64,000 nt of DNA from Kitasatospora sp. NBC_00315 (GTDB taxonomy: Bacteria > Actinomycetota > Actinomycetes > Streptomycetales > Streptomycetaceae), in the NCBI RefSeq assembly GCF_041435095.1, contig NZ_CP108025.1:62001-126000 (forward strand), read 5' to 3'. The position numbers and the translations under genes were made by a program. This document shows, piece after piece, positions 24,858-34,292 of this stretch. The notes under the pieces were generated by a model. The model was not told where the DNA came from and made no database searches. It worked only from the letters and a program-made list of their open reading frames with translations. Positions within the stretch are counted from its first letter, which is position 1. Each line of letters opens with the position of its first letter.

Positions 24858-26066
24858 TCAGGCGGGGTCGTCCCAGGTGAGGAGGACGTAGCCGTCGCCG
24901 CCGTCTCGGCCGGCGGTACCGACCTCGCCGTTCTGGCCGTCCTTTCCGATGTTCTCGGGCAGGTACTCGCTGTGGCCGCCGCGCGCTCCGGCGCCTCCGT
25001 CGCCGCCCTGGCCCCCTGATCCGCCGTCGCCGCCCTGGCCGACGCCCTCGGGCAGCGCGATCGAGCTGTCGTTGATGGGGGAACCGCCCTCCCCGCCGTA
25101 GCCGCCGGCGCCGCCGGCGCCCGCCTGCCCGCCCACGGCGGGCGCATCGGAGTTGAACTGGGCTCCCTCGCCCCCGGGACCGCCGCCCATGCCCGAGCCC
25201 CCGGCGGTGCCCCGTCCGGCGGTGGCGGGCGGGTCCCAACGGGAGCCCTCGACCGAAGCGCCGATCTGTGCGGCACCGCCCGAGCTGGGCTCGCTGGCCA
25301 CGCCGCCCTGGCCGGGCTCTCCCCCGTCGCCGCCCCGGAACATGTACTTCGGGGGGTACTGGCCGATCGGGTCGACTCCGTAGTCGCACTTGGACCCGGT
25401 GTTGCCGGAGCAGCCGCCCTGGCCGCCCTTGCCGCCGCCTGCCGCGTGGGCGCCGCCGCCTCCGCTGACGTCCAGGAGCCAGCCCTTGCTGGGGTCGGTG
25501 ATGTTGGAGCCGCTCCCGATTCCGCCGTCGGCGGGGTTGTAGGCGTCGTTGCCCGCCGTGCCGGAGCCGTTCTTGCCTCCTGTGCCGCCCGTGGTGTTCG
25601 CGGTGTTGGCGCTGCCGCCCTTGCCGCCGGTCCCGACGAAGATCTTCAGCGTTTGGCCCGGCGTGACGGTGAAACGGCCGGTGGCGTAGGTGCCCCCTCC
25701 GCCGCCGGTCCCGCCCGCTCCGCCGCCGCCACCGGCTCCCCCGCCGCCACCACCGTGGCGGACACCCGCGACGATCCCGGGAGAGGTCATCGTGCCGCCC
25801 CCGCCACCGCCCGCGCCACCGGTGGCGCCCCCCGCCCCGCCACCGCCCGCACCCCAGATGTACGCGGTGATGCTGGTGACGCCCTCGGGCACCGTGAACT
25901 CGGTCCAACCCCCCGTCGTCGTGAACGGCGCCTGGCAGACACCCTGGTCACACGACACGTCAGCAGACTGCGCGGCCGCCGTCGAGGCCGGCAGCGCGGC
26001 CGTGGTCACCGCCAGCAGCGGCACGGCGAGCAGAGCTCTGAGTACGGTCTTCAAGGAACACTCCAT
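24858..26066 (-). CDS. Secreted glycine-rich protein
   Basis: 402 residues from the ATG at 26066. Residues 1-32 are a signal peptide (MECSLKTVLRALLAVPLLAV, then A-S-T-A-A-A). A short Cys pair follows (SCDQGVCQ), then a jelly-roll-like entry strand WTEFTVPEGVTSITAYIWGA. Long runs of Gly-Gly-x come next (GGGGAGGATGGAGGGGGG and similar), and the protein ends DGGDGYVLLTWDDPA. The W-x-E-F-x-V-P-x-G-V-x-x-I-x-A-x-x-W-G-A-x-G-G-x-G framework with a closing G-x-G-x-V-x-L-x-W strand resembles glycine-rich receptor-binding or PE_PGRS-like surface proteins. Role unknown; perhaps adhesive or structural. Confidence 0.75.
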   Translation of the reverse strand: MECSLKTVLRALLAVPLLAVTTAALPASTAAAQSADVSCDQGVCQAPFTTTGGWTEFTVPEGVTSITAYIWGAGGGGAGGATGGAGGGGGGTMTSPGIVAGVRHGGGGGGAGGGGGAGGTGGGGGTYATGRFTVTPGQTLKIFVGTGGKGGSANTANTTGGTGGKNGSGTAGNDAYNPADGGIGSGSNITDPSKGWLLDVSGGGGAHAAGGGKGGQGGCSGNTGSKCDYGVDPIGQYPPKYMFRGGDGGEPGQGGVASEPSSGGAAQIGASVEGSRWDPPATAGRGTAGGSGMGGGPGGEGAQFNSDAPAVGGQAGAGGAGGYGGEGGSPINDSSIALPEGVGQGGDGGSGGQGGDGGAGARGGHSEYLPENIGKDGQNGEVGTAGRDGGDGYVLLTWDDPA

Positions 26067-26288
26067 CGCTCGGGGGTCAGTTCGCACAGACCGGGTCGCA
26101 TACGACCCGACCGCAGCCCACCCAACCCTCCGAAACGGTTCCGGAGCGCCCCAACACGACCCGGTTCACCTGAACAGGCGACAGTCCGCGCCGTCCGCCC
26201 CGCCACCGGAAAGCGACCGGCTCCGGACCGCTTGACCGGAGGTCTGGCGACGCACGGCCACCGACGGCCGCGAACGCACGGGGCGCGC

Positions 26289-26537
26289 TCAGTCCTCGGA
26301 TCCGTCGGCCGGCCTGGCAAGGGCGCCCGACCCCAGCCGGTGGCAACCGCCCGGCGCGGCCTCGGGCACAGCGACATCCTCAAGGACCGGCTCCAGGAAC
26401 GGGGCCCTCTCGACGGCGAGCAGCCGGGCCTGCCCGTCGCCCTGGACAGGGGTATCAGTGGCGGGTTCGGAGAACGGGCGGTACAGCAGGCGACGGTGTT
26501 CGGCTGACCCTTCTCCCCGAACTTTGATCAGTCTCAT
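26289..26537 (-). CDS. Small hypothetical protein, 82 aa
   Basis: A continuous minus-strand frame (MRLIKVRGEGSAEHRRLLYR, PFSEPATDTPVQGDGQARLL, AVERAPFLEPVLEDVAVPEA...). No recognised motif, and the ribosome site is poor. The amino-acid pattern is protein-like but could be a chance frame in GC-rich DNA. Confidence 0.3.
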   Translation of the reverse strand: MRLIKVRGEGSAEHRRLLYRPFSEPATDTPVQGDGQARLLAVERAPFLEPVLEDVAVPEAAPGGCHRLGSGALARPADGSED

Positions 26538-26645
26538 CGAAGTATGAAGGGTGGGGCCGATCGCCGAGCCGAGGGCGACCTGCCCTTGTACAGGTGGCAG
26601 TGCCCGGCGGGCGGGGCTGGCGCCTGCCCGCCGGGTGGTACCGGG

Positions 26646-28451
26646 TCAGCCCGAGCAGGTGGCCAGGAGGATGCTGACGACGGTGCAGGTGGCGGTGTCG
26701 CTGTCGTTGCCGGCGTCGGGGTCGGCCGGTGCCGAGGCGGTGCGGGTGCCGGTGACGTGGGCGACGCCGAGAGAGAGCAGGTGCAGCGGGATCTGGAACG
26801 TCTTGCTCACGGCGGCTCCGTTGGCGAGCGCGCCGTAGGTGCAAGTCACGGTGCCCGCCGTGGTGGTGCATCCGGCGGGGAGGTTGGTGGCGGTGGCGCC
26901 GGGCGGCAGGGTGGCCGTCACGGTCGCGGAGGTGAGCGGCGCGGGGCCGGTGTTGCGGGCGGTGAGGGTGTAGGTGAGGTAGGGCACCAGGATGCCCAGG
27001 TGCGGCTGCGCGGTGACGTCGACGGCGACGTCGGAGGCCGGCGGGGTGTTGACGGTGGTGGACTGGGCCGCGGTGTTGTTCGCGGAGGCCGGGTCCGCCT
27101 CGGTGGCGGCAGCAGTGGCGGTCGCAGTCACCGTGCCGGTCGCGCCCGTGGTCACGGTGACCGTGACGGTGGCCGAGGCGCCGTTGGGCAGGGCACCGAG
27201 GGTGCAGGTGACGGCCGGTGCGGTGATGGTGCAGGTGCCCTGGGAGGCGGTGGCCGAGGCGATGGTGTGTGCTGCGCCGGACAGGGTGAGCGTGGCGGTG
27301 GTATCGGTGGCGTTGCTCTGGCCCCGGTTGGTGACGGTGGTGGTGTAGGTGAGCGGGTCGCCCTGGCTGACGGGATCAGCGGAGTCGGTGACGGCCACCG
27401 TCAGGTCTGCGGTCGGTGCGGCCGCTGCTCCGTGGCCGAAGGCGATGGCGTACGGGAAGGAGCCCAGCGGGAAGGTCGCGGTGACGGTGTTGGTGGCGGT
27501 GCTGATCACCGACACCGTCCCGGCGTAGCCGTTGGGGACGTAGAGGTGGGAGCCGTCGGGGGTGGACGCGGACTCGAACGGGCCGTTGCCGACGCCGACG
27601 GTCGCGGTGACCGTGTTGGTGGCGGTGTCGATCACCGACACCGAGGACGAGCTGTTGTTGCTGACGTAGACGCGGGACCCGTCCGGGGACAGCGAGAGGC
27701 CGAACGGGCCGATGCCGACCGCCACCGTGGCGGCCACGGTGTTGGTGGCGGTGTCGATCACCGACACCGACGCGCCGTTCTGGTTGCCCACGTAGGCACG
27801 GGTGCCGTCCGGGGTGAGCGCGATGCCGTTCGGCTTGGCGCCGACGCCCACCGTGGCGGTGACGGTCTTGGTGGCGGTGTCGATCACCGACACCGTGTTG
27901 CCGTTGTTGTTGGACACGTAGGCGCGGGAGCCGTCCGGGGTGAGCGCGATGCCGAACGGTCCGCTGCCGACCGCGACCGTCGCGGTCACCGTGGCGGTCG
28001 CGGTGTCGACGACGGAGATGCTGTTCGCACCGAAGTTCGCGGTGTACAGGGTGCTGCCGGTCGGGGACAGCGCGAGCTTGACGGGGCTGGAGCCGACCGC
28101 GACGGTGGCGGCCACCGTGTTGGTGGCGGCGTCGATCACCGACACCGACCCGGAGTCGCTGTTGGCGGTGTAGACGTGCGCCAGGTCCGGGGAGACCGTG
28201 ACCCCGGTCGGGCTGCTGCCCACAGGGATGGTGGCGACCGTCGTGTTGGTGGCGGTGTCGAGCACCCTGACCGCGTTGTCCATGAGGTCGGCGACGTACG
28301 CCACCGGCGCGGGCGCGAGCGCGAGCGCCTGCGCGCTCGGAGCGGCCACGGCGGCCAGTCCGGTCACGACCAGGGCAGCGGACGCCACCAGCGCGGTGAC
28401 CCGCCGACGCCACCCGCGGGGCGACGGGCGTAAAGCAGAACGCGAGGACAT
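26646..28451 (-). CDS. Secreted YVTN beta-propeller plus DUF11 repeats
   Basis: 601 residues from the ATG at 28451 (GGAGAGG). Signal peptide about 1-43 (RRRVTALVASAALVVTGLAA, then S-A-Q-A). Residues about 50-345 are seven near-identical propeller blades, each with V-S-V-I-D-T-A-T-N-T-V-x-A-T-V-x-V-G followed by P-x-G-I-A-L-T-P-D-G-x-x-A-Y-V-x-N. Two DUF11-type beta-sandwich domains follow (ADLTVAVTDSADPVSQGDPL, then SDVAVDVTAQPHLGILVPYL). No LPXTG or membrane anchor, so it is released or loosely attached. The highly similar blades imply recent internal duplication. Confidence 0.85.
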   Translation of the reverse strand: MSSRSALRPSPRGWRRRVTALVASAALVVTGLAAVAAPSAQALALAPAPVAYVADLMDNAVRVLDTATNTTVATIPVGSSPTGVTVSPDLAHVYTANSDSGSVSVIDAATNTVAATVAVGSSPVKLALSPTGSTLYTANFGANSISVVDTATATVTATVAVGSGPFGIALTPDGSRAYVSNNNGNTVSVIDTATKTVTATVGVGAKPNGIALTPDGTRAYVGNQNGASVSVIDTATNTVAATVAVGIGPFGLSLSPDGSRVYVSNNSSSSVSVIDTATNTVTATVGVGNGPFESASTPDGSHLYVPNGYAGTVSVISTATNTVTATFPLGSFPYAIAFGHGAAAAPTADLTVAVTDSADPVSQGDPLTYTTTVTNRGQSNATDTTATLTLSGAAHTIASATASQGTCTITAPAVTCTLGALPNGASATVTVTVTTGATGTVTATATAAATEADPASANNTAAQSTTVNTPPASDVAVDVTAQPHLGILVPYLTYTLTARNTGPAPLTSATVTATLPPGATATNLPAGCTTTAGTVTCTYGALANGAAVSKTFQIPLHLLSLGVAHVTGTRTASAPADPDAGNDSDTATCTVVSILLATCSG

Positions 28452-29016
28452 GGGATGCCTCTCCATCTCGGTGTCCGCCCGCGCCGGCTCCCCAACGGCA
28501 GATGAGCGTGGCCGCCATCGGTGGCCCTGGTCACCGCCACCGCAAGAGGCCCGCGACGATCCGAACATCCCAACTGACCGACGGGAAAGCCCCGCCACCA
28601 ACGAGCATGCTGGCCGCGATCACCGCCCGGGGCCCGAACATCACATCCCGGCGCCCACGCCACCGGCAACGACCGAAAACCGCCGTGAGGCCGCTCGGAA
28701 ACCACCAGACCACCGCCCGCCCGATTCATCGCGGGACCGGCCAGGAACCGCCGCCCTCCCCAAAAGCTCCAAGCAGCTCCGTTCGGCCCTTCTGAACCCT
28801 GTGGTCAAACCTCGATGAGACAAACCCTCGCCGCTCAAACGTCGGTGGGGCGGGTCAGCAGCCCACCGCGAGGCCGTGCCCCAACCCTGGCCCAGCCCCC
28901 AGTCGAAAACACTCCCACCTGGGATATGGCCTGAGACCGTCCCGGCAAAACCAGGCAAACCGGGCGGGCTGGGACAGCCCGGGGCAAGCCGGCCGCCGCC
29001 CGCCAGGCGCAGCGGT
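28452..29016. other. 565-base gap, no gene seen
   Basis: GC-rich, with short overlapping frames on both strands but no domain or start signal. It contains the promoter of the propeller gene. Confidence 0.35.
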
Positions 29017-29421
29017 TCAGGCGGTGGCGATGTCGGCGAGGGCGGCTTGTAGACGGCGGATGGCGTCTTCGGCTTCGGCGTACTGGGCCGGGGTGGCGAG
29101 GACGGCGCCGAAGCTGCGGCCGAGGTCGGCGGGCAGGGCACGCCAGTGCAGGACGGGGGTCAGAGCGGTACTGGCTGCGGCCAGCAGCCAGGCCAGGGGT
29201 CCGTGGATGCGGGAGGTGGCGATGGCGAGGACGGCGAGGGCCTCACGCAGGTCCTCCAACCGGTCCACCTGCGCCTGCTGAGCCTGGGCGGGGCCGACGG
29301 CGGCGGCCAGGTCGGCCGCGACCTGCGCAGCCAGGGCACGATCGGCACCGGTGGGCTCCCACACCTTCTCCCGCCGCTGCCGCCCGGCCTCCTCGGCCAA
29401 GCCCTCGATGATCGTCTTCAT
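29017..29421 (-). CDS. Hypothetical helical protein, 134 aa
   Basis: From the ATG at 29421 (MKTIIEGLAEEAGRQRREKV); starts at 29430 (GTG) or 29445 are possible. Almost entirely helical with heptad-like Ala/Leu spacing (AQQAQVDRLEDLREALAVLA, AEDAIRRLQAALADIA). The middle segment (GPLAWLLAAASTALTPVLHW) is mildly hydrophobic. No family recognised. It lies between helicase debris and a gene-free gap, so it may be accessory, plasmid-type cargo. Confidence 0.5.
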   Translation of the reverse strand: MKTIIEGLAEEAGRQRREKVWEPTGADRALAAQVAADLAAAVGPAQAQQAQVDRLEDLREALAVLAIATSRIHGPLAWLLAAASTALTPVLHWRALPADLGRSFGAVLATPAQYAEAEDAIRRLQAALADIATA

Positions 29422-29432
29422 CTCCACGCCGC

Positions 29433-30430
29433 TCACCCTAACCACCAGCGACGGGACCGGAGCCAGCGGGCCGCCTCCGGGCCAGCGGCAGGACGGCGGC
29501 GGAGCGGGGAGCGGGCGGCCTCCCGGAGAGGCACCGCCGTTGCCCTGTCACCAGGGACTGTCGCACCCCGGCCAGCACGGGGGAACCGGGTCTTGCCCCG
29601 GCGCAGCTCCAGGTCCGCGACGGCGCGAAGCACCGCGATCTGCAGGGCCAGGCGCAGCAGTTCCCCGTTCGACCTCTGGGACCGCAGGTCGGCAACGGTG
29701 GGGAGGCTGAGGAGTTCGCGCAGCTCTTCGTCGGTGACGACGTGCACCAGCACGCGGTAGTCGGCGAGGTAGCCGTGCTCGATGCCCTGTCCGAGGGTCC
29801 AGGTGAAGACGCTCTCGCCGTAGTGCGGGTGTCCGTCATGGAGCAGAGCGCGGGCAGCTCCTGGCCGTCGCCGCCCGCGGTGCGGTCGGCCAGGCCCGGC
29901 TTCGCCTTCGAGTCGTCGACGATCTTCGGGGTCGCGCTGAAGTACAACCGGCGCAGCGCGGGGACCTTGTCGTCGGAGTGGATCGCCGCCCACGCCTTAC
30001 CTTCGGATCCTGCCGTCCGGTGGGCCTCGTCGATGATCACGGCGTCCCAGGCCGGGAGGCCGCACTCCTTGTGCGCCTTCACGATGCGCTCGAGGGAGGC
30101 GTAGGTGGCGTAGACGGTGACCGGCTCACCCTCCTTCTCCGAAGCGACCAGGCCGGCGATCCGGGCGGCCTGCGTGGTCACCTGGGCGTGGACGCGGCCG
30201 CCGGCCTCCCGCTCTCCAGCGCCTCCGCCCGCGAGCACGCCGCCGCCGCAGGGCCCCGACGCCCGCCCTTGAGCGACCAGGCGCCGGCGGTCTGCTCCAG
30301 CAGCTCGATCGTCGGCACCAGCACCAGCACCAGCACCAGCACCCGGCCCTTCGCCGCCAGGCGGCCGGACCGCAAGTCGGCACAGCGAGGGCACTGGACA
30401 ACAACGACGGTGGCGGAGGGACAGCCCAGC
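29433..30430 (-). pseudogene. DEAD/DEAH helicase remnant, several frameshifts
   Basis: Pieces in changing frames read: KGRVLVLVLVLVPTIELLEQ and TAGAWSLKGG (motif Ia region), then EGEPVTVYATYASLERIVKA and AWDAVIIDEAHRTAG (DEAH box) with LYFSATPKI (S-A-T motif). In another frame come GESVFTWTLGQGIEHGYLAD and YRVLVHVVTDEELRELLSLP. These match the large actinobacterial helicases whose C-terminal HA repeats are seen as scraps at 9 and 11.5 kb. Helicase motif I is missing and at least two frameshifts are present. Confidence 0.65.
30316..30343. repeat. CACCAG microsatellite in helicase remnant
   Basis: Four CACCAG units plus CACC. On the coding strand it gives the repeat LVLVLVLV where related helicases have a single VLVLVPT, consistent with slippage expansion. 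Confidence 0.7.
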
Positions 30431-30572
30431 GACGACCGGGCCGACGCGCCGACCCCGCCGGATCAGCCAGGCACGGCCGGGCACGCGGGCCGGCCGGCGG
30501 ACAGCCCAGGAAGAACGGGTGGAAAATGATCGGCGGCAGCGGAGGGGCGCCCGACACCTTGAGCTCACACTG

Positions 30573-31547
30573 TCATCTCCCTGGAGCCGGGATCGGGGTG
30601 GCGGGTATGGCCTCCTCGCCCGAGCCGGCGGCAAGTTCATGGGCCGTCGGGGGGTTCGCCCCGGCTCTGGAGACTGTTAGCGACGCAGCCGTTCCGGCGT
30701 GGCGTAGCACGGAGGTCATGTCCGGCGCGGTCAGCGAGGCGATCGCGTCACGGCTGGGCGCCAGGGTCTGCAGGGTGTGCAGTGTTGCGGACATGAAGGC
30801 GTCACCCGCGCCGACGGTATCGACGACTGTGGTCCGACGCGCCGGGACGAGGACTGTGTGGGAGGCGGAATAGGCTGTCGCCCCCGCGCTTCCCCGAGTG
30901 ATCAGCACCAAGCACGCTCCGAGCGAAAGCCAGCGGGCCGCCACGGTGATTTCCGGCTCGTCTGGGTAGAGCCAGGCAATGTCCTCGTCGCTGGCCTTGA
31001 CCACGTCTGAGAGGGCCACGCACCGCTCCACTTGCGGCAGCGCCTCTCGGCTCTCGCCCATGAGGGCGGGCCGGATGTTGGGGTCGTAGCTGATGGTTGC
31101 GCGCTGCCGCAGAGCCTGGACGAGTGCGAGGGTCGACTCGGCGCCGGGAGCGGCGACGGCCGCAATGGAGCCGAAGTGGACGTGCCCCGGGGGCACGGCG
31201 AGGTCCGTCGAGGCGGGGGCGCTCAGCGTCCACGCGATGTTGAAGGTGTAGGAGGCCTTGCCGTCCCGGTCCAGGTCGACCCTGGCGGAAGGTGTGCGGA
31301 CGGCGCCGCGCTGGCCGTCGGTGAGCAGCCGCACACCGGCATGGTCGAGGTGGTCCCGGATCAGCGCCCCGTAGGGGTCGTTGCCGAGTTGGGTGAGCAG
31401 CGCGACCGGGCGGCCCAGGCGGGCGAGCCCGTGGGCGACGTTGGCCGGGCTGCCGCCTGGGTGGGCGACATCGGGGCGGCCCGCTGCGCGGACGATGTCC
31501 GCGACGGACTCCCCTATGACCAGGATCTCGGCGGGGGGCGGGTTCAC
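30573..31547 (-). CDS. PfkB-family carbohydrate kinase, probable fructokinase
   Basis: 324 residues from the GTG at 31547 (GGGAGT upstream), aligning with the usual start EILVIGESVADIV. Motifs: HPGGSPANVAHGLARLG near the N terminus, TISYDPNIRPAL, and the C-terminal signature VDTVGAGDAFMSATL with the catalytic Asp. PfkB fructokinases phosphorylate free fructose. It is the last gene of the fructan block (125 bases after the secreted GH32 stop), so fructose freed by the fructosidases is the likely substrate. It differs from the second PfkB kinase at 46.9 kb. Confidence 0.82.
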   Translation of the reverse strand: MNPPPAEILVIGESVADIVRAAGRPDVAHPGGSPANVAHGLARLGRPVALLTQLGNDPYGALIRDHLDHAGVRLLTDGQRGAVRTPSARVDLDRDGKASYTFNIAWTLSAPASTDLAVPPGHVHFGSIAAVAAPGAESTLALVQALRQRATISYDPNIRPALMGESREALPQVERCVALSDVVKASDEDIAWLYPDEPEITVAARWLSLGACLVLITRGSAGATAYSASHTVLVPARRTTVVDTVGAGDAFMSATLHTLQTLAPSRDAIASLTAPDMTSVLRHAGTAASLTVSRAGANPPTAHELAAGSGEEAIPATPIPAPGR

Positions 31548-31661
31548 GAGGTTCGGACTCCCGTCGGGGGGGCGGTGGGGCGTGGCGGTGGGGCGGTGGA
31601 GAGCGCTCGGGCCGCGGCCCGGCACGGTGCTGCTGGAGCTGTGCCGGGCCGCGGGGTCTGG

Positions 31662-34142
31662 TCACTTCCAGATCGATTTGAGTTGCCACGCCTTGAGGGT
31701 GTCGAGGGTGGCTGTGCCGTTGTCGGCGAAGGCGCTGACGCCGGTGCTGGTGGTGTCCGGGAAGATCTGGTCGGTGAGGGTGACTTGGCCCTGGTCGGCG
31801 AAGACCTCGACGGAGGAGGCGTCGACGAGGATGTGGAGGGTCACCGCTCCGTGGTCGAGGGCCAGGGGGGCGGTCTTCACGTTGGGGAAGGCTGGACTGA
31901 AGGCGGTGGCGCCGGAGTGGGTGCGGTCGAGGTAGAGCTTCCCGGTGTGGGTGTCGTAGCCGATCTGGGTGTACTGCTGTCCGGCTCGGGTGCGGATGTT
32001 GAGTCCGAACTTGCCGGCGGTGCCGGCGGTGAGGTGCGCCGTGAGCTCGAGGGTCTTGCCGTTGACGTTCAGTGGTGTGGTCGTGTTGGAGACGGTCAGG
32101 TTCTTGGCGCTGAAGGTGGGTCCGGTGCGGAGTGCGTTGAGGCTGTCCACAGGTTTCTGCACGAGCTGCACTCGCCCGTCGATGGTGCGCAGGGAGAGCG
32201 TGCGGGGGAAGGTTTCGGCGCCCTTCCAAGGGGTTGTGGGGGTTTGGTTGGCGTAGTCCCAGTTGTTCATCCAGGCGATGCCGACGCGCTGGCCGCTGGG
32301 GGTGTCGTTCCAGGTGTTGGCCGCGTAGAAGTCGGCGCCGTAGTCGACCCAGTGGGCGCGTTGGTTGGCGTCCAGTGCGGGTGCGTTGCTGAGGCTGAAG
32401 TCGTCGGCCAGGATGTGTCCCCAGCCCCCGTTGCTGTGGTCGACGATCTGGATCTGGGCCTGCTTGCCGACCAGGTCGCTCATGTCCCAGGAGGTCCAGT
32501 CCAGGTTCTCGCTGTTCGCGCCGGTGGCGGAGCGGACGACCTGGCCGTCGACGATGAGGTTCACGGAGGTCTGGGTGTCCCAGGGCTTGGCCGGGGCGTC
32601 GGCGAAGAGGATGTCGCCCACCATGAGGTGTCCCCAGCCGGTGGATCCGTTGCTCTCGTCGACGATCTGGATCTGGGCCTGCTGGCCCCGGTACTGGTTC
32701 ACGTCCCAGTTCGTCCAGGTGAGGTTCGGGCTGTTGTCGCCCGTTGCGGTGGCAACGACCTTGCCCCCGATGATCAGGTTGGCTGCGGTCGGTCCGGCCT
32801 GTCCCCAGGGGTGGTTGCCGCCGGCGATCTGGAGGTCGATGTAGGGGCTGTTGACCGTGAAGGTCGGGGAGGTGATGGCTCCGGTGCCTGGATCGCCGTC
32901 GGGGGCGAAGGTGTCGAGTGCATTGGGGCTGATCTGGCCCGGCAGGCTCTCGCTGGAGGGGCCGGAGTTGGCGAACGATCCCGTGCTGGTCCATCCGGTG
33001 CCGTAGGTGGCGCCGGAGAAGTCCTCGAAGACGGTTCCGGGAGGCAGGGTGCCGTAGGTCACGGTGTCGGGGGTGTAGGGGTTGTGGCCGCCGCCGACGA
33101 GGAAGTTCAGGTGGGGCTTGGTGACCGTGAAGGCGGGCGAGGTGAGCGTGCCGGTGGAGGTGTCGCCGCCGTGGTAGCTGTTGGCGAGGTAGGTGCCGGA
33201 ATTTCCGGTGACGGGCTGCTGGTCGGGGAGGGCGCCGGTTGCGGGTGCGGTGCCGAAGGCGGTGCCGGTGGTGGTCCAGTTCCCGTAGCTGCCGGACTCG
33301 TAGCCGTCCAGGGGGTCGCCGGGGGGCGGGTTGTAGGTGGCCGAGTCGTCGGAGGTGAAGTTCGTGCCGTCGAATTCTCCGGTGGTGTACTGCACGCCGG
33401 TGCTGCCGACGCTCACGCTCAGGACCCACTTCGTGTTGTGTGGGTTACCGTCGACGGGCAGCTGGTAGAAGTCGGGCATCTCCCAGACTCCGCTGGTGGA
33501 GCCTGCGGGTCCGAAATCGCTCAGGTGGGTCCACTGCTTGAGGTCCGGTGAGCGGTAGAAGGAGACTTTGTGCTGGTCGGACAGGGTGATGACCATGAGC
33601 CAGCTGTGCGTGGGTGCGTACCAGAACACCTTGGGGTCGCGGAAGTTCTGGGAGTGGAGGTCCAGAACGGGGTTTGCGGCGTAGCGGGTCCAGGTCCGGC
33701 CGTTGTCGGTGCTGTAGGCGAGGGACTGCGTCTGGTCCCCGTTGGCCATCTGGCTGGTGTAGTAGGCGACCATGGGCGGGTGTCCGGGGGTGCCGAACCC
33801 GCTGGTGTTGTCCTTGTCCACGACGGCGCTTCCGGAGTAGAAGGCGCTGCTGCCGGGGTCGGGCTGCGGGCCCGTCACGGGGATGTTCTGCCAGTGGACC
33901 AGGTCCGAGCTGACTGCACCCTGCCAGGTCCCGTAGCTGTACAGGTAGTAGCGCCCGTCGCGGTAGACGAGGCCGTTCGGGTCTCCTATCCAGTTGTCGG
34001 GGAGGGTGTAGTGGATCTGCGGCCGGTAGGGCTCGTTGTAGGCGGTCGCTGCCGGGCTGCCGGCTGCGGTGAGCGCGGGGAGCGCCACTGCGGCAGTCAG
34101 TGCGACGGCCAGCATGCGGCGGCGCCGACGGGGTTGGTGCAT
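31662..34142 (-). CDS. Secreted GH32 exo-levanase/inulinase-like enzyme with inserted modules
   Basis: 826 residues with a signal peptide of about 1-34. GH32 hydrolyses beta-fructosidic bonds. The catalytic triad is visible: WIGDPNG (nucleophile Asp54; the usual Asn before it is Gly), FRDPKVFW (RDP 168-170), and WEMPDFYQL (acid/base Glu221, with Met where ECP is usual). The propeller is interrupted at about residues 275-640 by two related beta-rich inserts (GGGHNP..., GGNHPWG...) with WGHLMV and WGHILAD repeats. It resumes at VGIAWMNNWDYANQTP and ends with the GH32 C-terminal sandwich (TLHILVDASSVEVFADQGQV). Probably degrades levan or inulin outside the cell. Confidence 0.88.
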   Translation of the reverse strand: MHQPRRRRRMLAVALTAAVALPALTAAGSPAATAYNEPYRPQIHYTLPDNWIGDPNGLVYRDGRYYLYSYGTWQGAVSSDLVHWQNIPVTGPQPDPGSSAFYSGSAVVDKDNTSGFGTPGHPPMVAYYTSQMANGDQTQSLAYSTDNGRTWTRYAANPVLDLHSQNFRDPKVFWYAPTHSWLMVITLSDQHKVSFYRSPDLKQWTHLSDFGPAGSTSGVWEMPDFYQLPVDGNPHNTKWVLSVSVGSTGVQYTTGEFDGTNFTSDDSATYNPPPGDPLDGYESGSYGNWTTTGTAFGTAPATGALPDQQPVTGNSGTYLANSYHGGDTSTGTLTSPAFTVTKPHLNFLVGGGHNPYTPDTVTYGTLPPGTVFEDFSGATYGTGWTSTGSFANSGPSSESLPGQISPNALDTFAPDGDPGTGAITSPTFTVNSPYIDLQIAGGNHPWGQAGPTAANLIIGGKVVATATGDNSPNLTWTNWDVNQYRGQQAQIQIVDESNGSTGWGHLMVGDILFADAPAKPWDTQTSVNLIVDGQVVRSATGANSENLDWTSWDMSDLVGKQAQIQIVDHSNGGWGHILADDFSLSNAPALDANQRAHWVDYGADFYAANTWNDTPSGQRVGIAWMNNWDYANQTPTTPWKGAETFPRTLSLRTIDGRVQLVQKPVDSLNALRTGPTFSAKNLTVSNTTTPLNVNGKTLELTAHLTAGTAGKFGLNIRTRAGQQYTQIGYDTHTGKLYLDRTHSGATAFSPAFPNVKTAPLALDHGAVTLHILVDASSVEVFADQGQVTLTDQIFPDTTSTGVSAFADNGTATLDTLKAWQLKSIWK

Positions 34143-34292
34143 GAAAGGCCTCCTGCTGTGACGGGGGAGCGCTTCGTCGGGTGATGCGGGATCTGGTGAG
34201 AGTCCTTCGGCGGGCTTGGGTTTCGTGGTGTGGGGAGGGTGGGGCGGGGTTTCCCGCAGGCTGGGTCCCCCCGCCCGTGGATCGGCCGGTGC

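Noticed and set aside
26544..28433. 629-codon Gly-rich plus-strand ORF
   Set aside because: It mirrors the repetitive propeller gene on the other strand; no ribosome site or domain.
31032..33551. 839-codon plus-strand ORF
   Set aside because: Antisense to the GH32 gene and fructokinase, whose motifs are unambiguous.
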